The position numbers and the translations under genes were made by a program. DNA of 64,000 nt, taken from contig NZ_JAHWGU010000027.1 in NCBI RefSeq assembly GCF_020873875.1, forward strand, positions 62,001 to 126,000. Reading direction: 5' to 3'. Source of the DNA: Actinoplanes sp. DH11 (GTDB taxonomy: Bacteria; Actinomycetota; Actinomycetes; Mycobacteriales; Micromonosporaceae). The notes beneath the pieces are model-generated. The model had not been told where the DNA came from and made no database searches. It saw only the letters and a list, made by a program, of their open reading frames with translations. This document shows, one piece after another, positions 43,993 to 52,352 of the stretch; within the stretch, counting starts at the first letter, position 1; each line of letters begins with the position of its first letter.

Positions 43993-44383
43993 CGATGTCC
44001 CGCCCGAGCGGCCAGAGCGCCGCCGGCACCAGCTTGAAGTTGGCGATGCCGAACGGGATCCCGATGATCGTCACGCACTGGGCGATGCCCGCCGCGATGT
44101 GGCCGAGCGCGATCCACCAGCCGAACAGGACCAGCCAGAGAATGTTCGCGAGGCCGGAGGCGACACCGGCGTGCGGGTCGTCGACGATCGTGCGGCCGAA
44201 CGGCCAGGCGGAGTAGACGGCCAGGCGCAGCGCGGCCACGCCGAACGGGATGGTGACGACGAGCAGGAAGCTGATCAGGGCGGCCAGCGCGTACGCCAGG
44301 GCGAGCGCCCACCCGAAGAAGATGAACCAGAGCACGTTGAGGATCAAGCGGATCACCTCTACAGGGTGACGCACCCGCGCCAC
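43979..44383 (-). CDS. YccF-domain inner-membrane protein
   Basis: A 134-residue protein with two YccF repeats: LILNVLWFIFFGWALALAY with IPFGVAALRLAVYSAWPFGR, then LANILWLVLFGWWIALGHI with IPFGIANFKLVPAALWPLGR. Four to five hydrophobic helices are predicted. The family is widespread but its function is unknown. The GTG at 44383 is the first possible start; a later GTG near VIRLILNVLW is plausible since the family usually begins close to that motif. Confidence 0.85.
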   Translation of the reverse strand: MARVRHPVEVIRLILNVLWFIFFGWALALAYALAALISFLLVVTIPFGVAALRLAVYSAWPFGRTIVDDPHAGVASGLANILWLVLFGWWIALGHIAAGIAQCVTIIGIPFGIANFKLVPAALWPLGRDIVTLD

Positions 44384-44410
44384 CCTGCAGGCCCGTCAGG
44401 GGATCGGCGG

Positions 44411-45280
44411 TCAGCGGATGATCGCGGTGCCGTGCCGGCAGCCGGCGCAGCCGACGGCGCTGAGGCCGGTCCAGGTGTTGAGGTCGGAGCTGGTCGCGGT
44501 CCATACGCCGCCGTTGGTGTACTTGTCGACGTAGATCCGCCAGCGGCCGTCGTCGAGCCGGACCAGCGACGGGCCCTCGTACCCGCTGGCCCAGAGCGTG
44601 CCCCGGTTCACCCAGCCCTCGTACAGGTTGGCCGTGGTGGTCCAGTGCTCGATGTACTTCGTGGTCTCGTTCTTGGTGAACGCGTGCCACGTGCCGCCCG
44701 ACCTCACCACGTAGGTGTCGATGTGGTTGGTGCCCAGGCCCCACATCTGCGCCGGGGCGGACCAGCTGGTCAGCGCGCTGTTCTGGGCGGTGTAGACGTA
44801 CGGCCGGAAGCACCACGCGCAGGCCGTGGACGCGACGCTCGCGATGATCCGGACGACACCGTTCTCGACGTAGAACTCCGGCGCCCAGGTGTAGTTGGCG
44901 CCCGCGATGCCGGCGTTCACGCTCGCGACGTTCGACCAGGAGGTCAGGTTGGTGCTCGTCGCGATGTTGAAGTAGGTGGAGTTCGTGGTCCAGGAGCGCA
45001 CGGTGTACGCGATGTAGTAGCGCCCGTTGTGCTTGAGGATGCTCGGGTCGCGCAGCACACCTGTCGGACCGCGGAAATTGGTGTCGGACAGGACGTTGTA
45101 GCTGGTGCCGCCGTTGGTCGACTGGTAGACCCAGAGTTCTTGGTCGGCGGCGGCGTCGCCCTTGAAGGTGGTGTAGACCAGGGTGGTGGCCGCCGAGGCG
45201 GGATGGGCGTGCATGGCGACCAGACCGGCGAAGGTGGCGAGCGCCAACACGGCAACGAATCGTACGAGTTTCCAGGGCAT
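44411..45280 (-). CDS. Secreted GH43-like glycoside hydrolase (five-bladed beta-propeller)
   Basis: A 289-residue exported protein with a signal peptide (KLVRFVAVLALATFAGLV, cleavage near HPASA-ATT). The catalytic fold resembles GH43/GH62/DUF4185-like arabinanases: DPSILKHNGRYYIAYT, NYTWAPEFYVENG, THIDTYVV and YEGPSLVRLDDGRWRIYVDKY supply the acidic residues. An exo- or endo-acting alpha-L-arabinofuranosidase/arabinanase role is likely but not assured. The start is ATG 45280, with AAGGGA upstream; the promoter below rules out the ATG at 45313. The LacI-type operator suggests induction by plant-polysaccharide sugars. Confidence 0.78.
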   Translation of the reverse strand: MPWKLVRFVAVLALATFAGLVAMHAHPASAATTLVYTTFKGDAAADQELWVYQSTNGGTSYNVLSDTNFRGPTGVLRDPSILKHNGRYYIAYTVRSWTTNSTYFNIATSTNLTSWSNVASVNAGIAGANYTWAPEFYVENGVVRIIASVASTACAWCFRPYVYTAQNSALTSWSAPAQMWGLGTNHIDTYVVRSGGTWHAFTKNETTKYIEHWTTTANLYEGWVNRGTLWASGYEGPSLVRLDDGRWRIYVDKYTNGGVWTATSSDLNTWTGLSAVGCAGCRHGTAIIR

Positions 45281-45311
45281 CGGGGGGTCCCTTCGATCTC
45301 GTGTTTCGTTC

Positions 45312-45339
45312 ATGTTAACGATAACAAGATGACTGTCAA
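45312..45339 (-). promoter_or_regulatory. Promoter and LacI-type operator of the GH43-like gene
   Basis: On the minus strand TTGACA (45339-45334), a 16-bp spacer and TAACAT (45317-45312) form a near-consensus promoter. TGTTAACGATAACA (45313-45326), an inverted repeat with a central CG as in LacI-family operators, overlaps spacer and -10. The site differs from the CTGGAA-type operator at 18.2 kb, so a different LacI protein probably acts here. Confidence 0.7.
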
Positions 45340-45383
45340 TGCCTTGTACACGTCACGCGCGGCCGGGCTGGGAGGATCGGCGG

Positions 45384-45905
45384 GTGACCGTCCACGTTCT
45401 CGTGCACAGCCCCGCCGCCGGCCCCGCCACGTGGGCGCCCGTCGCGGAACGCCTCGACCGGTCGAGCACGCCGTCGCTGCGGGGAATCGGTGACGCCGGT
45501 CCCCCGTTCGCGCCGGAGGCGCGCGACGGGCCCACCGCGGTCGCCACCCCCGAGCGGCTGGCGTTCCTGCGGGGGCTGGCCACCGCGGGGCGGCTCCCGC
45601 CGTGGACCACGTGGTTCGACGAGAGCGAGGTGGCGCCGATGTTCCCGGACGCCCGGACGCGGCAGGCCGTCACCGGGGAGGAGCCGGAGCTGCCGCTCAG
45701 CTACTACGAGCAGGTGGTCGCGGTGCCGCCGGGGTGGGACGACGGGATCCGCCTGGGCTATCTGCTGTTCGGGGCACCGTACGACCGGGTCGCCGAGGAC
45801 GCGCGCGAGCGCGGCTGGCAGGTCTCGCACCTGCCGGGCCGGCACCTGCACCAGCTGGTCGACCCGGACGCGGTGGCCCGGGAAATCGCGCGCCTGGCGG
45901 GGTGA
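45384..45905 (+). CDS. Alpha/beta-hydrolase-like protein lacking the nucleophile region
   Basis: A 173-residue frame from GTG 45384, with GGAGG about 8 nt upstream. The N-terminus VHVLVHSPAAGPATWAPVAERL and C-terminus GWQVSHLPGRHLHQLVDPDAV are typical of an alpha/beta-hydrolase of ~250 residues. The middle part that should hold the G-x-S-x-G nucleophile elbow is gone: GIGDAGPPFAPEARDG runs straight to TPERLAFLRGL. The remaining frame is intact, so the deletion is in phase. It is probably catalytically dead; a non-enzymatic role or an unusual family cannot be excluded. Confidence 0.6.
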   Translation: MTVHVLVHSPAAGPATWAPVAERLDRSSTPSLRGIGDAGPPFAPEARDGPTAVATPERLAFLRGLATAGRLPPWTTWFDESEVAPMFPDARTRQAVTGEEPELPLSYYEQVVAVPPGWDDGIRLGYLLFGAPYDRVAEDARERGWQVSHLPGRHLHQLVDPDAVAREIARLAG

Positions 45906-45939
45906 GGCGGCCGGGTGGGTGAGGCCGGGCTGGGGCGGG

Positions 45940-46305
45940 TCAGTCCGGTAGCCGGCGGCGACCGGCGAAGCCCAGGTCGGCCCGGTGGTACCAGGTCAGC
46001 GCGGCGTCGCCCTCCAGCCAGCAGAGCAGCACCGGCACGCCGTCCAGGTCGGCGGGGAAGTCGACGAGCAGCGGCGCGACGCCCTTGAGCTCCGCGCCGG
46101 TCTGCTGCACCTCGGTCATCAACTCGTTGAGGCGGGCCTCGGCGGCCTTGCGCTCCGGCAGCCCGCCCAGGCCGGTCGGCGCACCGCCGGGGGTCAGCGC
46201 GGCGGTGAGCTCGACCAGGTCGGCACGGACGACCACGATCTCGTCGAGCACCGGGCGCAGCCGCTCCACCTCGACCCGCGCCTGCGCCACCGTGAACAAG
46301 CCCAT
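45940..46305 (-). CDS. DUF2203 family protein
   Basis: A 121-residue soluble protein, MGLFTVAQARVEVERLRPVLDEIV at the start and LDGVPVLLCWLEGDAALTWYHRADLGFAGRRRL at the end, which match DUF2203. The N-terminal half is helical and coiled-coil-like. Function is unknown. I chose the ATG at 46305; the frame stays open upstream but that part is Arg/Pro-rich and overlaps the ferredoxin gene on another frame. Confidence 0.82.
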   Translation of the reverse strand: MGLFTVAQARVEVERLRPVLDEIVVVRADLVELTAALTPGGAPTGLGGLPERKAAEARLNELMTEVQQTGAELKGVAPLLVDFPADLDGVPVLLCWLEGDAALTWYHRADLGFAGRRRLPD

Positions 46306-46366
46306 GCCCGGAAGTCTGTCACCCGGCCCACCGGCCCCGGCGATCAGGTTCACGGGCGAGGGACGC

Positions 46367-46561
46367 TCAACGCGATATCGAGATGGCCCCGGTCGGGCAG
46401 ACGGCGGCCGCCTCCGCCACCGCCGCCCGGTCGGGTTCGCCGGGTTCCGGCCGGAGCAGGAGCACGATGCCGTCGTCCTCGCCCTGGTCGAAGACGGCCG
46501 GCGCGAGCAGCACGCACTGACCGGCCCCGCAGCACTTCTCCCGGTCCACGCCAACCTTCAC
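46367..46561 (-). CDS. P450-associated ferredoxin
   Basis: A 64-residue ferredoxin: KVGVDREKCCGAGQCVLLAP at the N-terminus and AAVCPTGAISI at the C-terminus. The spacing Cys-x5-Cys ... Cys-Pro fits a [3Fe-4S] ferredoxin of the type that hands electrons to actinobacterial P450s. The GTG overlaps the P450 stop (GTGA), so the two are co-translated and almost certainly work as a redox pair. A ferredoxin reductase is not present here. Confidence 0.92.
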   Translation of the reverse strand: MKVGVDREKCCGAGQCVLLAPAVFDQGEDDGIVLLLRPEPGEPDRAAVAEAAAVCPTGAISISR

Positions 46562-47748
46562 CAGGTCACCACGACCCGCTCCAGGCCGCCGATGATCAGT
46601 CCTTCGCGGCGCGGCAGGTCCGCGGCGGGACCGGCGAGGCGCAGGCCGGGCAGCCGGTCCAGCAGGACGGTGAGCGCGGTCTGCAGCTCGGTGCGCGCCA
46701 GCGCCTGCCCGATGCAGGAGTGCGGTCCGGCACCGAACGCGAGGTGCGGGTTCGGTGTCCGGGTCAGGTCCATCTCGGCGGGCCGCTCGAACGCGGTGGC
46801 ATCCCGGTTAGCCGCCGCCATGCTGCTGATCACGGTGCTGCCGGCGGTCAGTTTCACGTCGCCGACCACGGTGTCCTCGGTGATGTAGCGCGGCATCCCG
46901 AACCCCGGGTTGGCGTCGAACCGCAGAACCTCTTCCACGGCGGTACGCACCAGGGCCGGTTCGGCGAGCAGCCGCTCCCAGCGGGACCGGTCGGCGAGCA
47001 GCATCGCCACCATCTTGCCGATCATGTTGGCGGTGGTCTCGTGCCCGGCGATCAGCAGGCCCTGCGCGGTGCCGATCAGTTCGATCGGGGAGAGTTCGCC
47101 ACCCGCGGTGAGATCACTTATCAGGTCGTCGCCGGGGCCCGCCCGCTTGGCCTCGATGTGCGCCCAGAGGTATTCGCCGAACTCGAGCTGCGCGGCGTCG
47201 ATCTCGTCCTGGGTGTACCGGGTGAGGCTGAGCATCGTGTCAGACCAGTGGGAGAACCGGTCCCGGTCGCTGTCCGGCACCCCGAGCAGGTCGCAGATCA
47301 CCCAGACCGGCAGCGGGAACGCGAAGCCTTTCACCAGGTCCGCGGGCGGTCCCCCGGCGACCAGGCCGTCGATCAGCGACCCCGCCATCGCGGCCATCCG
47401 GGGCTGCATCGCGGTCATCCGGCGCGCGGTGAAGTACCGGCCGACCAGGCGCCGCCACTGCTGGTGCGCCTCGCCGGTCGGTGTCATCGCGGACTGCTCG
47501 GAGCCGAACACCCCGCCGGACTCCTGGGCGGTGACCCGGGCCGCGCCGTCGGCGTCGAGCTGCCGGGTGAACCGGGGGTCGCCGAGGACCTGGCGCACGT
47601 CCGCGTGCCGGGTCAGCAGCAGCGCCCGGTCGCCGCTCGCCAGCCGGATGTCGGCGACCGGGCAGCGGTCGCGCAGGTCCTCCCACTCCGGGGGCGGTTC
47701 CAGGGCGGTGGGCTGCGTGAACGGGTACTCCGGTAGGTCGGCGTCCAT
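46558..47748 (-). CDS. Cytochrome P450
   Basis: A 396-residue soluble bacterial P450. I-helix oxygen-activation motif AGHETT (about 235-240), ExxR in EEVLRFDANPGFG, and haem-ligand loop FGAGPHSCIGQALARTEL with the Cys thiolate are intact, so it should be active. Its substrate is unknown. P450s occur in some conservon operons and in indole-terpenoid pathways; the prenyl-indole locus is only 3 kb away, which makes a tailoring role possible but unproven. Confidence 0.93.
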   Translation of the reverse strand: MDADLPEYPFTQPTALEPPPEWEDLRDRCPVADIRLASGDRALLLTRHADVRQVLGDPRFTRQLDADGAARVTAQESGGVFGSEQSAMTPTGEAHQQWRRLVGRYFTARRMTAMQPRMAAMAGSLIDGLVAGGPPADLVKGFAFPLPVWVICDLLGVPDSDRDRFSHWSDTMLSLTRYTQDEIDAAQLEFGEYLWAHIEAKRAGPGDDLISDLTAGGELSPIELIGTAQGLLIAGHETTANMIGKMVAMLLADRSRWERLLAEPALVRTAVEEVLRFDANPGFGMPRYITEDTVVGDVKLTAGSTVISSMAAANRDATAFERPAEMDLTRTPNPHLAFGAGPHSCIGQALARTELQTALTVLLDRLPGLRLAGPAADLPRREGLIIGGLERVVVTW

Positions 47749-47821
47749 GACGGCCCCCTCGCAAGACAGTGATTTCCGTCAATCTATGGCGGCCCGCTCC
47801 GGTGCACAACGCATCGATCGC

Positions 47822-49738
47822 TCACGGACGCAGAGAGGCACACTCCGGCGCGCCGTGCACCGCGTCCCGGCCGCCGTCCTTCGCGGCGTAGAGCGCGGCA
47901 TCGGCCCGCTCCAGCAGCCGTTCCGCGGATTCCACGCCGTCCCAGACGGCGTACCCGATGCTGCACGTCTCCGCGTCCGGCGTGGCCCGGCGCACCCGGT
48001 CCAGCACCTCCCGGGCCGCCGGCCCGGACCGCCCGGGCAGCGCGATCACGAACTCCTCACCGCCCCAGCGGGCGATCACGTCGTCGCCGCCGAGCTCGGC
48101 GGCGAAGGCCAGGGCCGCCCGCTGCAGCAGCTCGTCGCCGGCCGGGTGACCGTGGGTGTCGTTGTAGCGCTTGAACCGGTCCAGGTCGGCGATCGCCACG
48201 GTGAGCGGCCAGGCCCGGCCCGGCTCGGGCCTCGCCACGGTGAGCGCCCCGGTCCGGTCCGGCGCGGGCCGATCGGGAGATCGGCCGGCCTGGGTGAACA
48301 GCGCGGCCAGCCGCTCCTGCCAGGCCCGCCGGTTGGGCAGCCCGGTCAGCGTGTCGGTGAACGCCATCTGCTCGAGGCGGCGCAGCAGCCGCTCGTGCTC
48401 CAGGGCGAGCGCGGTCTCGTCGGCGAGCATCGCGACGGCACGGGCCCGATGGTCGCCGACCGAGGCGACGAGCCGGGTCCAGCCGACCACCAGCACGGCC
48501 ACCACGACGCCGCCGGCGATCACCGGCTGCCACAGCATCGACCGGCCCTGGACCAGTTTCAGCAGGGCCGGGGAGACGCGCGGGTCCTGGGTCGCGTCGG
48601 GCAGGAAGATCGGCTGCCCGTCGCCGTAGACCCGGGCCGACATCGAGCTGCCGTCCAGCGGTATCCGGGTGCCCACCACCTGCGCGCCGTTCGCACCGGT
48701 GACCACCAGGGCCTGCGCGTTGAGCGGTTCCATCAGGCTGACACTGTCCGCCTCGGCCAGCTCACGGACCGCCCCGATGATCGTGCTGCGGGCGTCCTCG
48801 CCGGTCCGGATCCGGCGGGCGGTGGCCGAGACCGCGGCCAGCAGCCGGTCCGAGTCGCGGGCCGCCTCCTGCGCCAGGTGCCGGTCGGTGACGTCCTGGA
48901 GCTGGATCAGGATCCACTGGGAGCTGCGGCCGACGGTCGGCCACACCCAGCGGGCGGTGCCGTCCGGGCGCACGTACCGGGTCTCGATGCCGGCCAGCGC
49001 CTCCAGCTCCGCGCTGCCGGAACCGATCAGCTCCGGTTCGCCGCGGCCGACCAGATCGCAGAAGGCCTGGTTCACGGCGACGAGCACATGGTCGCCGCCG
49101 GCGATGGCGACCCCGGACGGGGAGGCGTGGAAGAGGCTGCCGAACCGGTCGGCGACCTCGGCGACCCGGTCCCGGGCGATCCGCAGCTGCCGTTGCCGCC
49201 GGCGCAGCGACTCGTGCAGGATCCCGGCGACCATCGCCGAGATGGCGAGCTGCACCGCGTAATGACCGAGCTCGCCGGTGCGGAGCGCGGGCAACCAGAC
49301 CACGGCGGCGGCCCAGCCCGCGCAGCCCAGGACCAAGGACACGACGAGGGTACGCCGCAAACGCACCGCCGCCCCGATGCCGACGAGCGTGAGCATCAGC
49401 GTGCTGGTGTAGTGGATCTGTTCGGTGAGGGTGATCTGGGCCAGGCTGACCAGCACCGGGACGTACCCGAGGTGATCACCGCGGTCGGCCCGGACCCACC
49501 ACGGGAGCGCGGCCAGTCCGAGCAGGCCGGCGGTGATCAGGGCGAGCAGGGTGGTGGCGTCCCGGGCGTACCCGTCGAGGGTCACGAAGTTGGTGATGCC
49601 GACCAGCACGTAGAACATCGCGAACGCGCCCCGCATCCAGCGGATCGCGGCCCGGTCGCCGGATCGGGCACGGTCGTCGGCGGGCGCGCCGAACAGGCGG
49701 TGCACACCGCCGCGCTCCCCCCGCTGACCGGCGCTCAA
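47822..49738 (-). CDS. Membrane-anchored PAS-GAF-GGDEF diguanylate cyclase
   Basis: A 638-residue signalling protein. An N-terminal block of five to six membrane helices (about 33-160) is followed by a PAS domain (FGSLFHASPSGVAIAGGDHVL), a GAF-like region (IRTGEDARSTIIGAVRELAEADSV), then a GGDEF domain from FTDTLTGLPNRRAW with the active-site sequence RWGGEEF. It would make cyclic di-GMP from two GTP. I see no RxxD inhibitory site five residues upstream of GGEEF. The start is a TTG with AAGGGA upstream. No EAL domain is fused; the EAL-DICT protein at 27 kb could oppose it. Confidence 0.88.
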   Translation of the reverse strand: MSAGQRGERGGVHRLFGAPADDRARSGDRAAIRWMRGAFAMFYVLVGITNFVTLDGYARDATTLLALITAGLLGLAALPWWVRADRGDHLGYVPVLVSLAQITLTEQIHYTSTLMLTLVGIGAAVRLRRTLVVSLVLGCAGWAAAVVWLPALRTGELGHYAVQLAISAMVAGILHESLRRRQRQLRIARDRVAEVADRFGSLFHASPSGVAIAGGDHVLVAVNQAFCDLVGRGEPELIGSGSAELEALAGIETRYVRPDGTARWVWPTVGRSSQWILIQLQDVTDRHLAQEAARDSDRLLAAVSATARRIRTGEDARSTIIGAVRELAEADSVSLMEPLNAQALVVTGANGAQVVGTRIPLDGSSMSARVYGDGQPIFLPDATQDPRVSPALLKLVQGRSMLWQPVIAGGVVVAVLVVGWTRLVASVGDHRARAVAMLADETALALEHERLLRRLEQMAFTDTLTGLPNRRAWQERLAALFTQAGRSPDRPAPDRTGALTVARPEPGRAWPLTVAIADLDRFKRYNDTHGHPAGDELLQRAALAFAAELGGDDVIARWGGEEFVIALPGRSGPAAREVLDRVRRATPDAETCSIGYAVWDGVESAERLLERADAALYAAKDGGRDAVHGAPECASLRP

Positions 49739-49889
49739 GGCAGTCCCTTCCGTCGCCTCAACGCATGTCGGTCATTATCCGGCGAAACTGATCCCCGACG
49801 TCAGGTTCCGCCGTCGCCGGGCCGGAAATCCGCGGGTGCCCGCGCCGTCCGGGACACGCGCGGTCCAGGACACGCGCCGGCCGGGCGCG

Positions 49890-51002
49890 TCAGCTCAGGT
49901 CGAGGGTGCGCAGCGAGGCGTAGGCGCCGTGGTAGGTGCGCGGCCCGATCATCGGCATCAGCGGGTCGCGCAGCCAGGTGGGCAGACCGGCGGCCCGGGA
50001 GAAGCGGTCGGTGGCCGTCTGCACGTGGGCGACCCGGGCCCGCCGCTTCGCCTCGAACCGGGCACCGGCGGCATCCCGGTCGCCGCCGGCCAGCAGGTTC
50101 GCCAGCACCAGCGCGTCCTCGACGGCGAGGGCCGCGCCCTGCGCCCAGACCGGGGCGGTCGCGTGCGCGGCGTCGCCGATCAGGACGCGGCGGCCGGACG
50201 CCCAGGAACCGGCACGCACCTCCTCGATCGGCGAATGGTGCAGCGACGCGGGATCCTTGGCGACGCTGTCCAGGACGGCCCGGACCGGCGCCGGGTAGTC
50301 GCGGAACGTGGCGTGCAGCCAGCCCGGATCCGCGCCGACGGTGCCGCCGCCGAGGCCGGACGCGTACCCGTACACCTCGTGCTCGTCCACCGGGATCAGC
50401 AGGAACGCGCCGCCCGCGCCGGACCACACCGTCCAGCAGGCGACGCCCGGGTTCGGTGCCATGAACCGCCAGCTCGCCGCGCTGAGCAGCGACTGCCGGG
50501 TGCTCGCGGCGCCGGGCAGGCTCGCCCGGACGACGGACCGGACGCCGTCGGCGCCGACGACGAACCCGTACTCCCGCCGCTCGCCGGAATCGAAGATCAC
50601 CTCCGCGCCCGCCGGTGCCGGGCGCACTTCGCGCACGGCGGCGGGCGAGCGCAGCGGCACGTCCAGGCCGTCGCCGAGGAGGGCCAGAAGATCTTTGCGG
50701 CGTACGCATCGCGGCTGCGCCCCCGCACCCCAGAACTCGTCCTCGTCCACCTCGAAGAGCAGCCGGTCCCGCACCGACCGGTACTCCCGGCGGCGCGTGG
50801 GCCGCCCCAGGCGCCGCAGCCCGTCACCGACGCCGAGGGCGGTGAGCGCGGTGATCGCGTTGCCGGGCAGGTTGACCGCGAGCCCACCGGTGCCGCTGCC
50901 ACCGCGCTCGGCGATCTCCACCGGCACGCCGCGGTCCCGCAACGCCCGGGCCAGCGCCAGCCCGGCGATCCCGGCGCCCACCACGAGAACAGATTCGTCC
51001 AT
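49890..51002 (-). CDS. FAD-dependent monooxygenase, salicylate-hydroxylase-like
   Basis: A 370-residue class A flavoprotein monooxygenase. FAD-binding GxGxxG is VLVVGAGIAGLALARAL, the middle motif is EYGFVVGADGVRS and the second FAD contact is VLIGDAAHATAPVWAQGAALAVEDA, all intact. It hydroxylates or epoxidises an aromatic or polyketide-like compound with NAD(P)H and O2. The ATG at 51002 follows the PucR gene's stop by 10 bp, so the regulator and enzyme share a transcript. The substrate is unknown. Confidence 0.87.
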   Translation of the reverse strand: MDESVLVVGAGIAGLALARALRDRGVPVEIAERGGSGTGGLAVNLPGNAITALTALGVGDGLRRLGRPTRRREYRSVRDRLLFEVDEDEFWGAGAQPRCVRRKDLLALLGDGLDVPLRSPAAVREVRPAPAGAEVIFDSGERREYGFVVGADGVRSVVRASLPGAASTRQSLLSAASWRFMAPNPGVACWTVWSGAGGAFLLIPVDEHEVYGYASGLGGGTVGADPGWLHATFRDYPAPVRAVLDSVAKDPASLHHSPIEEVRAGSWASGRRVLIGDAAHATAPVWAQGAALAVEDALVLANLLAGGDRDAAGARFEAKRRARVAHVQTATDRFSRAAGLPTWLRDPLMPMIGPRTYHGAYASLRTLDLS

Positions 51003-51012
51003 TTCGGAGATT

Positions 51013-52227
51013 CTAGGGCAAGCGGCGGTGGGCGAGGACCAGCAGCAGCTCGAAGCGGGCCGCCGGGTCGTCCAGGTCGTCACCGAGCAGGTCACGGAGC
51101 CGGTTCAGGCGGTAACTGACCGTTTGCGGGTGCACGAACAGCTCGGCCGCCACCGCCGTCCGCGAACCCCAGTGCCGCAGCCAGCTCTCCAAAGTGCCCA
51201 GCAGCTGCTCGCGCTGGCCGCTGCGCAGGTTCGCCAGCGGTGCCAGGCGGTGCGCGGCCAGCACCGCCAGCGCACCCGTCTCACCGCGCAGCGCGAGCGC
51301 CGGCAAGTGATCGGCGGCGAAGACCGGCCCCGCACCGCCTGCCCCCGCCGGACCTGCCGCCCGCCCGGCGCCGGCCCCCGCCGGCGCGTCGCTGCCGGAC
51401 CGGAGCAGGTCGGCGGTCCGTTCGGCGAGGCGGACCGCTTCCGGAACCTCGGCCCAGCCCAGCGCCGGTCCGACCACCGCGCCCCGGCCGTGCAGGGCCT
51501 CGGTGAGCGCGGCCCGCTCGGCGCGCGGCCCGGCCCGCAGCAGCAGGACGGCGTCCCGGCCGCGTTCGGCGACCACCCCGTCCGGGCCGAACCGGAACCG
51601 CGCGTCCCGGGCCTGGTCCGGCGGCAGCAGCACCGGGACCACCACGTCCAGACGCGGCCAGCCGATCCCGGCCACCGCGTCGCGCACCACGTCCGGGGAC
51701 GCGCCGCCGCGCAGCAGCAGGTCGGCCACCTGCCGGCGCCGGCGGTCGCCTTCGCCGGCCTGTTCACGCAGCTGCCGGGCCAGGCCGTCGGTGCAGGCCG
51801 CGGCGAGTTCGTCGGCGTACGCGCTTGTCGCGTCGGCCAGGTCGATCAGCTCGTCGACAGTGACGGGCCGCTGCGCCGCCAGCGACTCGGAGGCGGTCCG
51901 CAGCATCTGCCGGGCCGCGGTGCGCAGCGCGGCCAGCAACATCTCCGGCCCCCGGTTCTCCCGGGCCTCGGCGGCGCCGAGCGCCACGAACACCTCCCGG
52001 ATCGGTGGCGGCAACGCCGGTTCGCCGGTGCCGGCGAGGTCGAGGAACCGGTCCAGCGCGACCCGCACCGCGGTACGCACGTCGCGCTCGAACTTCGCCC
52101 CGCCGGTCTCGGTGTACTCGTGCGCCGCCCGCCCCACCGCACCCGCGATCGCGTCCACCGTGCGGGGCAGCCGGGGACGCATCGCGGCCGCCAGGTCGGT
52201 GGGCAGGCGCTGCCAGGGGGTGTCCAC
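51013..52227 (-). CDS. PucR-family helix-turn-helix regulator
   Basis: A 404-residue protein with an N-terminal helical sensory part, a GGDEF-like middle region and the family's C-terminal helix-turn-helix: TLESWLRHWGSRTAVAAELFVHPQTVSYRLNRLRDLLG. It has a 25-residue Ala/Gly-rich insert (about 285-307). Family members activate catabolic genes in response to small metabolites. It sits between the monooxygenase gene (same strand) and the divergent aldolase-aminotransferase gene, and may control either or both. The start is GTG 52227. Confidence 0.85.
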   Translation of the reverse strand: MDTPWQRLPTDLAAAMRPRLPRTVDAIAGAVGRAAHEYTETGGAKFERDVRTAVRVALDRFLDLAGTGEPALPPPIREVFVALGAAEARENRGPEMLLAALRTAARQMLRTASESLAAQRPVTVDELIDLADATSAYADELAAACTDGLARQLREQAGEGDRRRRQVADLLLRGGASPDVVRDAVAGIGWPRLDVVVPVLLPPDQARDARFRFGPDGVVAERGRDAVLLLRAGPRAERAALTEALHGRGAVVGPALGWAEVPEAVRLAERTADLLRSGSDAPAGAGAGRAAGPAGAGGAGPVFAADHLPALALRGETGALAVLAAHRLAPLANLRSGQREQLLGTLESWLRHWGSRTAVAAELFVHPQTVSYRLNRLRDLLGDDLDDPAARFELLLVLAHRRLP

Positions 52228-52352
52228 AGTGCAATCTTGTCACCCGGTGATAAAGGTCCGGCCGCTTCTTGCTGGTGCGGGAACGGTGAAGTGCGCCCCG
52301 GTCGCGACGACGATGACAGCAGTCACACCGCCCACCTCCGATCGGACCCGCC

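Noticed and set aside
45281..45313. Upstream ATG (45313) as start of the GH43-like protein
   Set aside because: It lies inside the predicted -10 box and would put a charged stretch before the signal peptide.
49890..51002. FAD monooxygenase as a missing enzyme of the prenyl-indole locus
   Set aside because: It is a class A, salicylate-hydroxylase-like protein, not the class B flavin monooxygenase type seen in indole loci, and is 7 kb away in an operon with its own PucR regulator.
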